64,000 nt of DNA from Butyricicoccus faecihominis (GTDB lineage: Bacteria; Bacillota; Clostridia; Oscillospirales; Butyricicoccaceae). Both the position numbers and the translations under genes were made by a program. The stretch spans positions 186,001 to 250,000 of the forward strand of contig NZ_JANGCE010000001.1 of the NCBI RefSeq assembly GCF_024462775.1, written 5' to 3'. Positions 44,444 to 51,815 of this stretch are shown piece after piece (position 1 is the stretch's first letter; the number at the start of each line of letters is the position of its first letter). The notes under the pieces are model-generated. The model worked only from the letters and a program-made list of their open reading frames with translations, had not been told where the DNA came from and did no database searches.

Positions 44444-45613
44444 TTGAATTTAGATCGGAATAACGTAAAGAAGATCCTAGGGTTGATCGCATTCGCCGTG
44501 CTGCTGTATGTCGGCCTGCAAAATACCAAGCTGGTCGGTTCGGTTTTGCGGTATGTGCTCGGCCTGCTCACGCCGTTTTTGATCGGCGGCTGTATCGCGT
44601 TTATCCTGAACGTGCCCCTGCGTTTTTTTGAAAAGAACCTATTTACCGGGCCCAAGGCCACAAAAAATAAAAGGCTGATCAAAATGAAGCGCGTGTGCAG
44701 CATCGTGCTGACGCTTCTGGTCGTGATCGGCGTAATCGCGATCGTGCTGTTCATGGTGCTGCCCGAGCTGTACAACTCCATCGCCGCGATCGGCAAGGAG
44801 CTTACCGCAGCCCGCGCCCGCGTGCCGGAATGGCTCGATCAGATCGGTCAGGCCGTGCCCATGTTTGAAAAGGAGATCGCCTCGCTCAAAATCAGCTGGC
44901 AGGAGATCGACTGGAAGGGGATCGGCACCATGCTCGTCGATTTCCTGCGCAATTCCAGCTTCCTGAGCGACACGTTCAACTTCGCCAGCTCGGCGCTCAG
45001 CGGCGTGGCAAACGCTTTCATCGGCCTGATCTTCGCCATCTATATTTTGATGCAGAAGGAAAATCTGGGCCGCCAGTTCCGCCGCTTGTTTTATTCCTTT
45101 TTCCCGGAAAAGCACGTCGACCGCTTTTTGGAGGTCTGCCACCTGACGAGCAGTTCGTTCAGCAGCTTTTTATCCGGCCAGTGTTTGGAAGCGTTTATTC
45201 TCGGCCTGATGTTCTTTATCGCCATGTCGATCTTCAGTATGCCGTACGCGCTCATGGTCGCCGTGCTGATCGGCGTGACCGCGCTTATTCCGATTTTCGG
45301 CGCGTTCATCGGCTGCTTTGTCGGCGTACTGCTTATCTTTATCATCAGCCCGATCCAGTCGCTGTGGTTTTTGGTCCTGTTTCTGGTGCTGCAGCAGGTG
45401 GAGGGCAACTTTATCTATCCGCGCGTGGTCGGCGGTTCGGTCGGCCTGCCGTCTATTTGGGTGCTTGCCGCGGTCACGCTCGGCGCGAGTATGGCCGGTA
45501 TCATTGGTATGCTGTTTTCCATTCCGCTCTTTTCCGTCATTTACACGCTGCTGCGGGAAACCGTGCGCCAGCGTGTGCGGGAACGGCATATCGCGCCCGG
45601 TAAAATCAAATAA
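44444..45613 (+). CDS. AI-2E family transporter (YtvI/PerM-like membrane protein)
   Basis: The 389-residue protein has seven to eight membrane spans and the AI-2E/UPF0118 pattern: an N-terminal pair of spans (LLTPFLIGGCIAFILN), an extracellular amphipathic stretch (residues 120-180), and the conserved VAVLIGVTALIPIFGAFIG, QQVEGNFIYPRVVGGSVGLP and GMLFSIPLFSVIY. Family members include AI-2 exporters, Na+/H+ antiporters and PerM; the substrate here is unknown. The start is TTG 44444, nine bases after AGAGG. An eight-codon ORF (ATG 44421) ends in a TGA overlapping this TTG. Confidence 0.9.
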   Translation: MNLDRNNVKKILGLIAFAVLLYVGLQNTKLVGSVLRYVLGLLTPFLIGGCIAFILNVPLRFFEKNLFTGPKATKNKRLIKMKRVCSIVLTLLVVIGVIAIVLFMVLPELYNSIAAIGKELTAARARVPEWLDQIGQAVPMFEKEIASLKISWQEIDWKGIGTMLVDFLRNSSFLSDTFNFASSALSGVANAFIGLIFAIYILMQKENLGRQFRRLFYSFFPEKHVDRFLEVCHLTSSSFSSFLSGQCLEAFILGLMFFIAMSIFSMPYALMVAVLIGVTALIPIFGAFIGCFVGVLLIFIISPIQSLWFLVLFLVLQQVEGNFIYPRVVGGSVGLPSIWVLAAVTLGASMAGIIGMLFSIPLFSVIYTLLRETVRQRVRERHIAPGKIK

Positions 45614-45626
45614 CAGGCGATGATTC

Positions 45627-45671
45627 GCAGCCGCTCTCCGTTGTTTCCAGATCGGGGGCGGCTGCAATTTT
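45627..45671 (+). terminator. Probable terminator after the AI-2E-type gene
   Basis: GCAGCCGC (45627-45634) pairs with GCGGCTGC (45658-45665) with a longer inner loop, followed by AATTTT. Confidence 0.65.
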
Positions 45672-45700
45672 GAATAAACTATAAAATTTTGTATAGGGGC

Positions 45701-45729
45701 TTGATTTTTCCTGTTTGTGAGCTTATCAT
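45701..45729 (+). promoter_or_regulatory. Predicted sigma-A promoter of htpG
   Basis: TTGATT (45701-45706), a 17-base spacer and TATCAT (45724-45729). The start site would be just before or inside the CIRCE element. Confidence 0.8.
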
Positions 45730-45736
45730 AATAACG

Positions 45737-45763
45737 TTAGCACTCCTTTGCTTAGAGTGCTAA
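45737..45763. promoter_or_regulatory. Perfect CIRCE operator (HrcA binding site)
   Basis: TTAGCACTC (45737-45745), nine bases, GAGTGCTAA (45755-45763): an exact match to the CIRCE consensus. HrcA repressor binds it when protein folding is normal and lets go on heat or unfolding stress. Confidence 0.97.
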
Positions 45764-45793
45764 CGCCAAAAGACGTTGGCGCTTGCGCAAGCA

Positions 45794-45802
45794 GAGTGCT
45801 AA
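45794..45802. promoter_or_regulatory. Extra CIRCE half site in the htpG leader
   Basis: A second exact GAGTGCTAA sits 31 bases after the full CIRCE. The CGCCAA/TTGGCG hairpin (about 45764-45781) lies between the two. The other arm is absent, so it may be a remnant or may add RNA structure. Confidence 0.5.
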
Positions 45803-45828
45803 TAAAAAACATAGAGGTGGATTTTGTC

Positions 45829-47739
45829 ATGGCGAAAAAACAATTCAAGGCGGAATCGAAGCGCCTGCTCGATCTGATGATCAATTCGATCTACACGCAC
45901 AAAGAGATTTTTCTGCGCGAGTTGATCTCCAACGCTTCGGACGCGACCGATAAGCTGTATTACAACGCGATGAAGGAAGGACAGACCGGTATTACGCGCG
46001 AGACCCTGCCGATCGAGCTGACGCTCGACAAGGAAAACCGCCGTTTTGTGATCGAGGATCACGGCTGCGGTATGACGGCGGAGGAGATGGAGGCCAACCT
46101 CGGCACGATCGCCCGCTCAGGCTCGCTGGCATTCAAACAGGAAAACACCGACCAGACCGATATCGATATCATCGGCCAGTTCGGCGTGGGCTTTTACGCG
46201 GCGTTTATGGTGGCAAGCCATGTTGAAGTCGTATCCCGCGCCATGGGAAGCGAAGAGGCCAACTGCTGGCAATCCGACGGGGCGGCGGGCTATACGATCG
46301 CGCCGTTCGAAAAGGCCGAAAACGGCACCCGTATCACGCTGACCATTAAGGAAAATACCGAAAACGAAAACTACGATGAGTTTTTAGAGCCGTATCGCAT
46401 CCAGTCGCTTGTCAAGAAATACTCGGATTATATCCGCTACCCGATCCGCATGGACATGGTCAAGAGCCGCATGAAGGAAAAGCCGGCCGACGCGCCCGAG
46501 GATTACACGCCCGAGTGGGAGGAGTACACCGAAAACGAGACCCTCAATTCCATGGTGCCGATCTGGAAGAAATCCAAAAAGGAACTAAAGGACGAGGATT
46601 ATAACGATTTTTACACCTCCAAGTTTTACGATTACCAGCCGCCGCTGCGCCATATCCATATGAACACCGAGGGCGCGGTCACTTACACCGCCATGTTGTT
46701 CATTCCGTCCCACGCGCCAATGGATTATTACACCAAGGATTTTGAGAAGGGCTTGCAGCTTTACTCCAACGGCGTGCTCATCATGGACAAATGCGCCGAT
46801 CTTCTGCCCGACCATTTCAGCTTTGTGCGCGGCATGGTGGACACGGCGGATCTGTCGCTGAACATCTCCCGCGAAATGCTCCAGCACGACCGTCACCTCA
46901 AGGCGATCGCGCAGAGCATCGAAAAAAAGATCAAAAACGAGCTTTTGAAGATCATGACCGACAGCCGCGAGGACTACGAGAAGTTTTGGAACGCCTTTGG
47001 GCGTCAGCTGAAGTACGGCGCCTATGTCCAGTACGGCGCGCATAAGGATCTGCTTATGGATCTGCTGCTGTACCATTCCTCCACCGAGAATAAGATGGTT
47101 TCGCTCGATGAGTATATCTCCCGCATGAAAGAGGAGCAGAAGTATATTTATTACGCCTGCGGCGAAACGGTCGAAAAGATCAAGCTGCTGCCCGCGATGG
47201 AAACGCTTGCCGACAAGGGCATCGAAGTGCTCTGCTTGCACCATGATATCGATGAATTTTGCATCAAGATGATGGCAAGCTATAAGGAGAAGGAATTTAA
47301 GTCCATCACCGACGCGGATCTGGGCCTTGAGAGCGAGGACGAGAAGGAAGAGATCAAAAAGCTTTCCGAGGAAAACGCGCCGCTGCTCACCAAGCTCAGT
47401 GAAACGCTGACCGGCAAGGTGAAAAAGGTAGAACTGACCGGCCGGCTCAAGAGCCACCCGTGCTGCCTGCGCGCCGAAGGCCCGGTCACGCTGGAAATGG
47501 AAAAGGTACTCAACCAGCAGGCCATGGACGACAGCCAGCGCGTACATGCCGAACGCGTGCTGGAACTGAACGCCGAGCACCCGATCTTTAAAAAGCTGTG
47601 CGACTTGCAGCAGCAGGGCTCGGATGAGATAAACGCCTATGCCGATATCCTGTACACACAGGCGCTGCTGATCGAGGGCATGCCGGTGGATGATCCGGTG
47701 GCCTACGCGAACGCGGTCTGCGCGCTGCTCGCCAAGTAA
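45829..47739 (+). CDS. htpG: Molecular chaperone HtpG (Hsp90)
   Basis: HtpG is the ATP-dependent bacterial Hsp90. The 636-residue protein has the GHKL ATPase domain (FLRELISNASDATDKL, EDHGCGMTAEEM, FGVGFYAAFMVA), a middle domain (LYSNGVLIMDKCADLLPDHF, RGMVDTADLSLNISREML) and the C-terminal dimerisation domain. The ATG at 45829 follows AGAGGTGG; the frame is open from 45748, but that part runs through the CIRCE element. CIRCE control of htpG is not universal: in B. subtilis htpG is not in the HrcA regulon. Confidence 0.97.
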   Translation: MAKKQFKAESKRLLDLMINSIYTHKEIFLRELISNASDATDKLYYNAMKEGQTGITRETLPIELTLDKENRRFVIEDHGCGMTAEEMEANLGTIARSGSLAFKQENTDQTDIDIIGQFGVGFYAAFMVASHVEVVSRAMGSEEANCWQSDGAAGYTIAPFEKAENGTRITLTIKENTENENYDEFLEPYRIQSLVKKYSDYIRYPIRMDMVKSRMKEKPADAPEDYTPEWEEYTENETLNSMVPIWKKSKKELKDEDYNDFYTSKFYDYQPPLRHIHMNTEGAVTYTAMLFIPSHAPMDYYTKDFEKGLQLYSNGVLIMDKCADLLPDHFSFVRGMVDTADLSLNISREMLQHDRHLKAIAQSIEKKIKNELLKIMTDSREDYEKFWNAFGRQLKYGAYVQYGAHKDLLMDLLLYHSSTENKMVSLDEYISRMKEEQKYIYYACGETVEKIKLLPAMETLADKGIEVLCLHHDIDEFCIKMMASYKEKEFKSITDADLGLESEDEKEEIKKLSEENAPLLTKLSETLTGKVKKVELTGRLKSHPCCLRAEGPVTLEMEKVLNQQAMDDSQRVHAERVLELNAEHPIFKKLCDLQQQGSDEINAYADILYTQALLIEGMPVDDPVAYANAVCALLAK

Positions 47740-47757
47740 CAAAAGGGAGAAGGGCCC

Positions 47758-48642
47758 ATGCAAAAGCTGCTGTTTATCGTCAATCCGCACGCCGGACGCG
47801 GCGAGATCGTCAATAAGGCGGTCGATTGCGTCAGCGTGTTTCAAAACGCGGGCTATGATGTGACGATCTATGTTACGCAAAACGCGCGCGACGCGACCGC
47901 GGTGGTGCGGGCCCGCGCCGGCGAATTCGACCGGATCGTGTGCGCCGGCGGAGACGGCACGCTCAACGAAGTCGTCACCGGCCTGATGCAGACCGACCTG
48001 CGGCCCATTCTTGGCTATATCCCGGCGGGCACGACAAACGATTTTGCTTCCAGCCTGAGTATTCCCAAAAACCAGCTGGAGGCGGCGCAGACAGCGGTGG
48101 GCGCATCGCTGCACGCCATCGATATCGGCCGCTTTAACGAGCGCTATTTTAACTATATCGCCGCTTTCGGCGTATTTACCGAGGTTTCCTATGCCACGCC
48201 GCAGCAAAGCAAAAATATATTTGGCAGGGCGGCCTATATTTTCGAGGGCGTTAAATCGCTGACCAGTATCAAGGAGCACCACATCGCGGTCGAGTGCAGC
48301 GAGATCGAGGAGGAGGACGACTATATCTATGGTATGGTCACCAACTCGGTGCAGGTGGGCGGCTTCAAGACAATCACGCCGGAAAGCGTGCGTCTGGATG
48401 ATGGGCTCTATGAAGTGCTGCTTGTCTATCCCGTTTACAACCCCATGGAATTGCAGTGGCTGGTTAACGATCTGCTGACGCGCAACGAGGATTCCTCTAG
48501 GTTTCGCTATTTCCGCACCTCTCATATCCGTTTTTCCTCGCCGGAAGAGGTGCCGTGGACGCTGGACGGAGAGTTTGGCGGCGCGACCCGGCACGCGGAG
48601 ATCGATAACAATCCGCGGGCCATCACTTTTACGACCGGTTAA
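47758..48642 (+). CDS. Diacylglycerol/lipid kinase (YegS/DagK family)
   Basis: The 294-residue protein has the DAGK catalytic motif CAGGDGTLNEVVTGL near residues 62-76, FIVNPHAGRG at the N-terminus, GYIPAGTTNDFA, and DGLYEVLLV and WTLDGE in the C-terminal domain. It phosphorylates diacylglycerol or another lipid, returning it to phosphatidic acid for lipoteichoic acid or phospholipid metabolism. It follows htpG by 18 bases, with AAGGGAGAAGGG as ribosome binding site, so it can be transcribed with htpG. Confidence 0.95.
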   Translation: MQKLLFIVNPHAGRGEIVNKAVDCVSVFQNAGYDVTIYVTQNARDATAVVRARAGEFDRIVCAGGDGTLNEVVTGLMQTDLRPILGYIPAGTTNDFASSLSIPKNQLEAAQTAVGASLHAIDIGRFNERYFNYIAAFGVFTEVSYATPQQSKNIFGRAAYIFEGVKSLTSIKEHHIAVECSEIEEEDDYIYGMVTNSVQVGGFKTITPESVRLDDGLYEVLLVYPVYNPMELQWLVNDLLTRNEDSSRFRYFRTSHIRFSSPEEVPWTLDGEFGGATRHAEIDNNPRAITFTTG

Positions 48643-48649
48643 ACAGACG

Positions 48650-48692
48650 AAGAGCCGTCAGAATCGTGGTAAACACGCTTCTGGCGGCTCTT
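48650..48692. terminator. Hairpin between the lipid kinase and DUF1540 genes
   Basis: AAGAGCCGTCAGAA (48650-48663) pairs with TTCTGGCGGCTCTT (48679-48692), with CGTG/CACG in the loop. The tail lacks a T run. A second stem, GCTAAGAAA/TTTCTTAGC (about 48707-48735), overlaps the end of the DUF1540 gene. Confidence 0.55.
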
Positions 48693-48731
48693 GCATGCTG
48701 GAAATCGCTAAGAAATGGCTATGGCCGTTTC

Positions 48732-48905
48732 TTAGCAGCACTTCTTCTCGAAAGAGAGGCAGTCGGTGCACTGGTCAACGGTGGGGTTGGCCTCGTGCGT
48801 ACCAACGGTGATGCAATCGAGAGCGCAGTACTCGGCACAGTTGCTGTGGTTGGCACACTGATCGACAGTGCAGCGAATGGACTTGTTGCAGTTAGACTTA
48901 TCCAT
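48732..48905 (-). CDS. DUF1540 cysteine-rich small protein
   Basis: The 57-residue protein has ten cysteines and reads MDKSNCNKSIRCTVDQC, then CANHSNCAEYCALDCITVG and DQCTDCLSFEKKCC, which matches DUF1540 (C.V..C.....C....I.VG pattern). Metal binding or a role in spores has been suggested for this type of protein, but it is not known. AAAAAGGAGGTC precedes the ATG at 48905. It runs opposite to its neighbours and has no partner gene. Confidence 0.92.
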   Translation of the reverse strand: MDKSNCNKSIRCTVDQCANHSNCAEYCALDCITVGTHEANPTVDQCTDCLSFEKKCC

Positions 48906-48967
48906 GAGAAAAGACCTCCTTTTTTGATTTCGAGAATAGTGTTGCCGCAGCGCTCCGGATTTATGCA

Positions 48968-48996
48968 TTGACAAAAAAACGGAAACAAGCTATACT
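48968..48996 (+). promoter_or_regulatory. Strong promoter of the TM1266/ABC operon leader
   Basis: TTGACA (48968-48973), a 17-base spacer and TATACT (48991-48996). The expected start site is about 49002-49004, at the ATG of the mini-ORF. Confidence 0.85.
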
Positions 48997-49002
48997 TTTT
49001 CC

Positions 49003-49116
49003 ATGGACAAATCTTTCTCGAAAGCGTATGCTGACGGGCGAGCGATCCAAACTAACCGACATGATCTGCTGTCAAAGATTCATTCTGCGATGAAAGAACG
49101 GAAAATAAGCGTTTGA
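49003..49116 (+). CDS. Possible leaderless 37-residue mini-protein / leader peptide
   Basis: The ORF begins with an ATG at the predicted transcription start and ends with TGA one base before a terminator hairpin. The peptide, MDKSFSKAYADG...MKERKISV, is small, basic and hydrophilic. There is no room for a ribosome binding site. Its third codon positions are less GC-rich than those of neighbouring genes, so it may be a non-coding leader or sRNA (about 145 bases with the terminator). If translated, the ribosome at the stop codon would cover the 5' arm of the hairpin and allow readthrough. Coding status is open. Confidence 0.35.
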   Translation: MDKSFSKAYADGRAIQTNRHDLLSKIHSAMKERKISV

Positions 49117-49117
49117 C

Positions 49118-49148
49118 GTCCTGTATCGCAAGATACAGGACATTTTTT
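49118..49148 (+). terminator. Intrinsic terminator / attenuator ahead of the TM1266 gene
   Basis: GTCCTGTATC (49118-49127) pairs perfectly with GATACAGGAC (49132-49141) around a GCAA tetraloop and is followed by ATTTTTT. It lies between the promoter and the first regular gene of the operon. Confidence 0.93.
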
Positions 49149-49171
49149 GCGCAAAAGAAGGAGAGCTTTTT

Positions 49172-49414
49172 ATGGAAAACCGCATTGCGATACTGGGTAT
49201 TATCGTAGAAGACAGAGATGCGAGCTATCAGGTGAATGAGCTGCTGCACGCTTATGGCGACCAGATCATCGGCCGCATGGGCGTTCCGCACCACGACCAT
49301 TGCTGCTCCATCATCACCATTGTGATGGATTGCCCGGCCGATACCATCAACGCGCTGTGCGGCAAGCTGGGCCGTTTACAGCATGTGCAGGTCAAGTCAA
49401 TGCTTGCAAAATAA
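49172..49414 (+). CDS. TM1266-type (iron-only hydrogenase system) putative regulator
   Basis: The 80-residue protein is an ACT-like/NikR-C-like domain of the TM1266 group: NRIAILGIIVEDRDASYQVN (start), RMGVPHHDHCCSIITIVMD, INALCGKLGRLQHVQVKS. TM1266 proteins usually sit beside HydEFG hydrogenase maturation genes. None is present here; instead an ABC importer follows directly. The stretch HHDHCC is unusually rich in metal ligands where relatives I recall have YREKG or similar. AGAAGGAGAG precedes the ATG. A metal-sensing role for the downstream transporter is an inference. Confidence 0.85.
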   Translation: MENRIAILGIIVEDRDASYQVNELLHAYGDQIIGRMGVPHHDHCCSIITIVMDCPADTINALCGKLGRLQHVQVKSMLAK

Positions 49415-49424
49415 GGAGAAATTC

Positions 49425-50438
49425 ATGAAAAAACACTGGATACGGCTGCTTTCGGCCGTTATGGCGCTTTCCTTGCTCGCGGGCTGCGGCACAAAGCCGC
49501 AGCAGGAGCGGCCGGAAGCGACGGAAAATGTTGCCCCGGGGTATGAAAACGGGCTGATTACCCGTATATCCGCGCTAAAGGGCCCAACCTCGATGGGGCT
49601 GGTCAAGCTGTTAGCGGACGATGAGGCGGCGGAAGTACAGCGCTATGAGGGTGCCATGTACACCGCGGCAGATGAGATCGTTCCCTTGATCGCCAAAGGG
49701 GAGACCGACATCGCGCTGATCCCGACCAATCTCGCGGCGACGCTTTACCAAAAGACCGAGGGCGGCGTTCAGGTGATCAATGTAAACGCGGGCAATGTGC
49801 TGTACGCGCTCTCCTATGATGAATCATTACAGCACATGGAGGGACTGAAAGGCAAAACCGTTTATATGACCGGTAAGGGGACGACCCCGGAATGGACGGT
49901 GCGTTACCTGATGCAGCTAAACGGCCTGACGGACGCTGATATCACGCTGGAGTTTAAACCGGAATCCGCCGAGGTACTTTCCGCGCTCAGCGCCGATCCC
50001 ACGGCGGCGGCCATTCTGCCGCAGCCGTTCGCGACCGTCGCCATGATGCAGGATCAGGAGCTTTCGATGAACTTTTCCCTCAGCGATGAATGGGCCGCGA
50101 AAAGCGGCGCGGGCGGCACCGTGACCGGCGTTACGATCGTGCGGCGCGCGTTTGCAGAGGAGCACCCCGCGGCCCTCCGGCAGTTTCTGGACGATCACGC
50201 CGCTTCGGTCGCCTATATGACGGAAAACACGGCGGACGGCGCGCGGCTGATCGAGGAATACGGTATTGTGGGAGCGGCTGTGGCTGAGGAAGTGCTGGCT
50301 TATTTCAGTCCTATTTCTTCCGTTTCCGGCGAAGAGATGAAGACTTCGGTAAACGGTTATTTAAGCGCGCTGTACGAGATCGCGCCCGAGGCGGTGGGAG
50401 GAAAAATGCCCGATGAGGCGTTCTACTATCTGGGATAA
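49425..50438 (+). CDS. NitT/TauT-type ABC substrate-binding lipoprotein
   Basis: The 337-residue lipoprotein has a signal peptide ending in the lipobox LSLLAGC, then an ABC binding domain like SsuA/ThiY: LKGPTSMGLVKLLAD, GETDIALIPTNLAATLYQK, LKGKTVYMTGKGTTPEWTVRY (split). The substrate could be a sulfonate, a thiamine precursor or a metal chelate; the sequence does not decide it. ATAAGGAGAAATTC precedes the ATG. The gene overlaps the permease gene by 26 bases, so SBP, permease and ATPase are translated together behind the TM1266 gene. Confidence 0.92.
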   Translation: MKKHWIRLLSAVMALSLLAGCGTKPQQERPEATENVAPGYENGLITRISALKGPTSMGLVKLLADDEAAEVQRYEGAMYTAADEIVPLIAKGETDIALIPTNLAATLYQKTEGGVQVINVNAGNVLYALSYDESLQHMEGLKGKTVYMTGKGTTPEWTVRYLMQLNGLTDADITLEFKPESAEVLSALSADPTAAAILPQPFATVAMMQDQELSMNFSLSDEWAAKSGAGGTVTGVTIVRRAFAEEHPAALRQFLDDHAASVAYMTENTADGARLIEEYGIVGAAVAEEVLAYFSPISSVSGEEMKTSVNGYLSALYEIAPEAVGGKMPDEAFYYLG

Positions 50439-51180
50439 GACGTGGCTGCGCCGCACGATTGCCGCCTTATTCTGGCTCGGCGTGTGGCAGACACTGGCGC
50501 TCATCCTGCCAAAGCTGTTATTTGCAGGCCCTGTACCAACGGTACAGAGCCTGCTTTCTATGCTGTTCACCGCCTCGTTCTGGCTGTCGCTGCTGCACAC
50601 GATCGGCAAGATCGCGCTCGGTTACCTGCTCGCCCTTGGGTTGGGTTGTCTGCTCGCGGCGCTTTGCCATACCGCTTCGGCGCTCCGTCTGCTGCTCGCG
50701 CCCGCCGTACAGATCATGAAAAGCGTGCCGGTCGCCTGTTTTATTGTCGTGGCGCTGATCTGGGTGCGCTCTGCGTGGATATCGGTGATCACAGCCTTTT
50801 TTGTGGTGCTGCCCATTTTCTACATCAATTTGAGCGAAGGGCTGGCAAGCATCGACCCTAAAATGCTGGAGATGGCGCGGGTATTTCGCCTGTCTCCCAC
50901 CGGGCGACTGCGCGCGATCTACCTGCCGGGTGTGATGCCTTATATGCTTTCCGCCACAAGGCTCACGGTCGGCATGGCGCTCAAGGCGGGGATCGCGGGC
51001 GAGATCATCGGTTTGCCGCGTTATACCATCGGCGAGCAGCTCTATTTAAGCAAGCTGTATCTGGATATGAGCGGACTGTTCGCTTGGTCGTGCGCGATCA
51101 TTCTGGTCAGCGTGGGTCTGGAAAAGCTGATGGTGCGTGCGATATCCGCCGCCCAGCGCAGATGGGAGGGCGCCGCATGA
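50413..51180 (+). CDS. NitT/TauT-type ABC permease
   Basis: The 255-residue protein has about six spans and the EAA-like loop RVFRLSPTGRLRAIYLPGVMPYML, with GIAGEIIGLPRYTIGEQLYLSK as the typical end of SsuC/TauC-type permeases. It starts inside the end of the binding-protein gene with GGGAGGAAAAATG as the likely ribosome binding region, and its stop overlaps the ATG of the ATPase gene (ATGA). Together they form a minimal importer. Confidence 0.93.
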   Translation: MRRSTIWDKTWLRRTIAALFWLGVWQTLALILPKLLFAGPVPTVQSLLSMLFTASFWLSLLHTIGKIALGYLLALGLGCLLAALCHTASALRLLLAPAVQIMKSVPVACFIVVALIWVRSAWISVITAFFVVLPIFYINLSEGLASIDPKMLEMARVFRLSPTGRLRAIYLPGVMPYMLSATRLTVGMALKAGIAGEIIGLPRYTIGEQLYLSKLYLDMSGLFAWSCAIILVSVGLEKLMVRAISAAQRRWEGAA

Positions 51181-51734
51181 TTTTGTTGGATAAGGTTTGC
51201 AAGTCGTTTAACGGCAAGCCCGTGCTGCGCGATGTCAGTTTAAGCGTAAAGCCGGGCGAGCTGTGGCGGATCGAAGGTCCTTCCGGCGCGGGCAAGACCA
51301 CGCTGCTGCGCCTGCTGATGGGTCTTGTTGAAGCGGACGCGGGCACGGTCAAAGGTATAAAAGGGCTGCGGTTCGATCCGGTTTTTCAGGAGGATCGGTT
51401 GGTCGAGCATTGGAGCGCGCTGGAAAATGTGCGCCTTGTCGGCGGGCAGACGGGGGAGGCGCTGCTTGACGCGCTTTTGCCAAAAGACGCATTGGCGCAG
51501 CCCGTTCGCACGCTTTCCGGCGGCATGCGCCGCCGCGTGGCGCTGGCGCGCGCGCTCGCGGCAGAGGGGGATATCCTTGTGCTGGATGAACCGTTCGCCG
51601 GGCTGGACGAAGCGAACGCGCAGCGCGCGTTCGAGGTCGTGCTTGACGCGCGTAAGGGCCGCGCGCTGATCCTTGTGTCCCACGGCGCGGGCGCGTCGAC
51701 GCCGGGCATGCAAACACTTCGTCTGCGCATATAA
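51177..51734 (+). CDS. NitT/TauT-type ABC ATP-binding protein (short)
   Basis: Only 185 residues, shorter than the usual 240-260 for the family. It keeps Walker A GPSGAGKTTLLRLL near residues 35-48, the signature LSGGMRRRVALARAL, Walker B DILVLDEPFAGLDEAN and an H-loop LVSHGAG. The Q-loop reads PVFQEDRLVEHWSALENV. The C-terminal regulatory tail is missing, so the frame ends soon after the H-loop. It overlaps the permease stop as ATGA and is the last gene of the operon; no clear terminator follows. Confidence 0.92.
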   Translation: MILLDKVCKSFNGKPVLRDVSLSVKPGELWRIEGPSGAGKTTLLRLLMGLVEADAGTVKGIKGLRFDPVFQEDRLVEHWSALENVRLVGGQTGEALLDALLPKDALAQPVRTLSGGMRRRVALARALAAEGDILVLDEPFAGLDEANAQRAFEVVLDARKGRALILVSHGAGASTPGMQTLRLRI

Positions 51735-51756
51735 GCAGACGAAGGTTGCCCCGGAT

Positions 51757-51785
51757 TTGCAAATGATTTCGGCGTGTATTATACT
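51757..51785 (+). promoter_or_regulatory. Predicted promoter of the methyltransferase gene
   Basis: TTGCAA (51757-51762), a 17-base spacer and TATACT (51780-51785), followed by CTATAGCTATAG, a short palindrome at the predicted start site. Confidence 0.75.
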
Positions 51786-51815
51786 ATAGCTATAGCGATA
51801 AAGGTTGTGAAGAAT

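Noticed and set aside
46585-48594. Antisense open frame of 669 codons on the minus strand
   Set aside because: It runs straight through htpG and the lipid kinase gene, both unmistakable on the plus strand. GC-rich third positions leave long antisense frames; its composition (many His, Arg, Val) is typical of such shadows.
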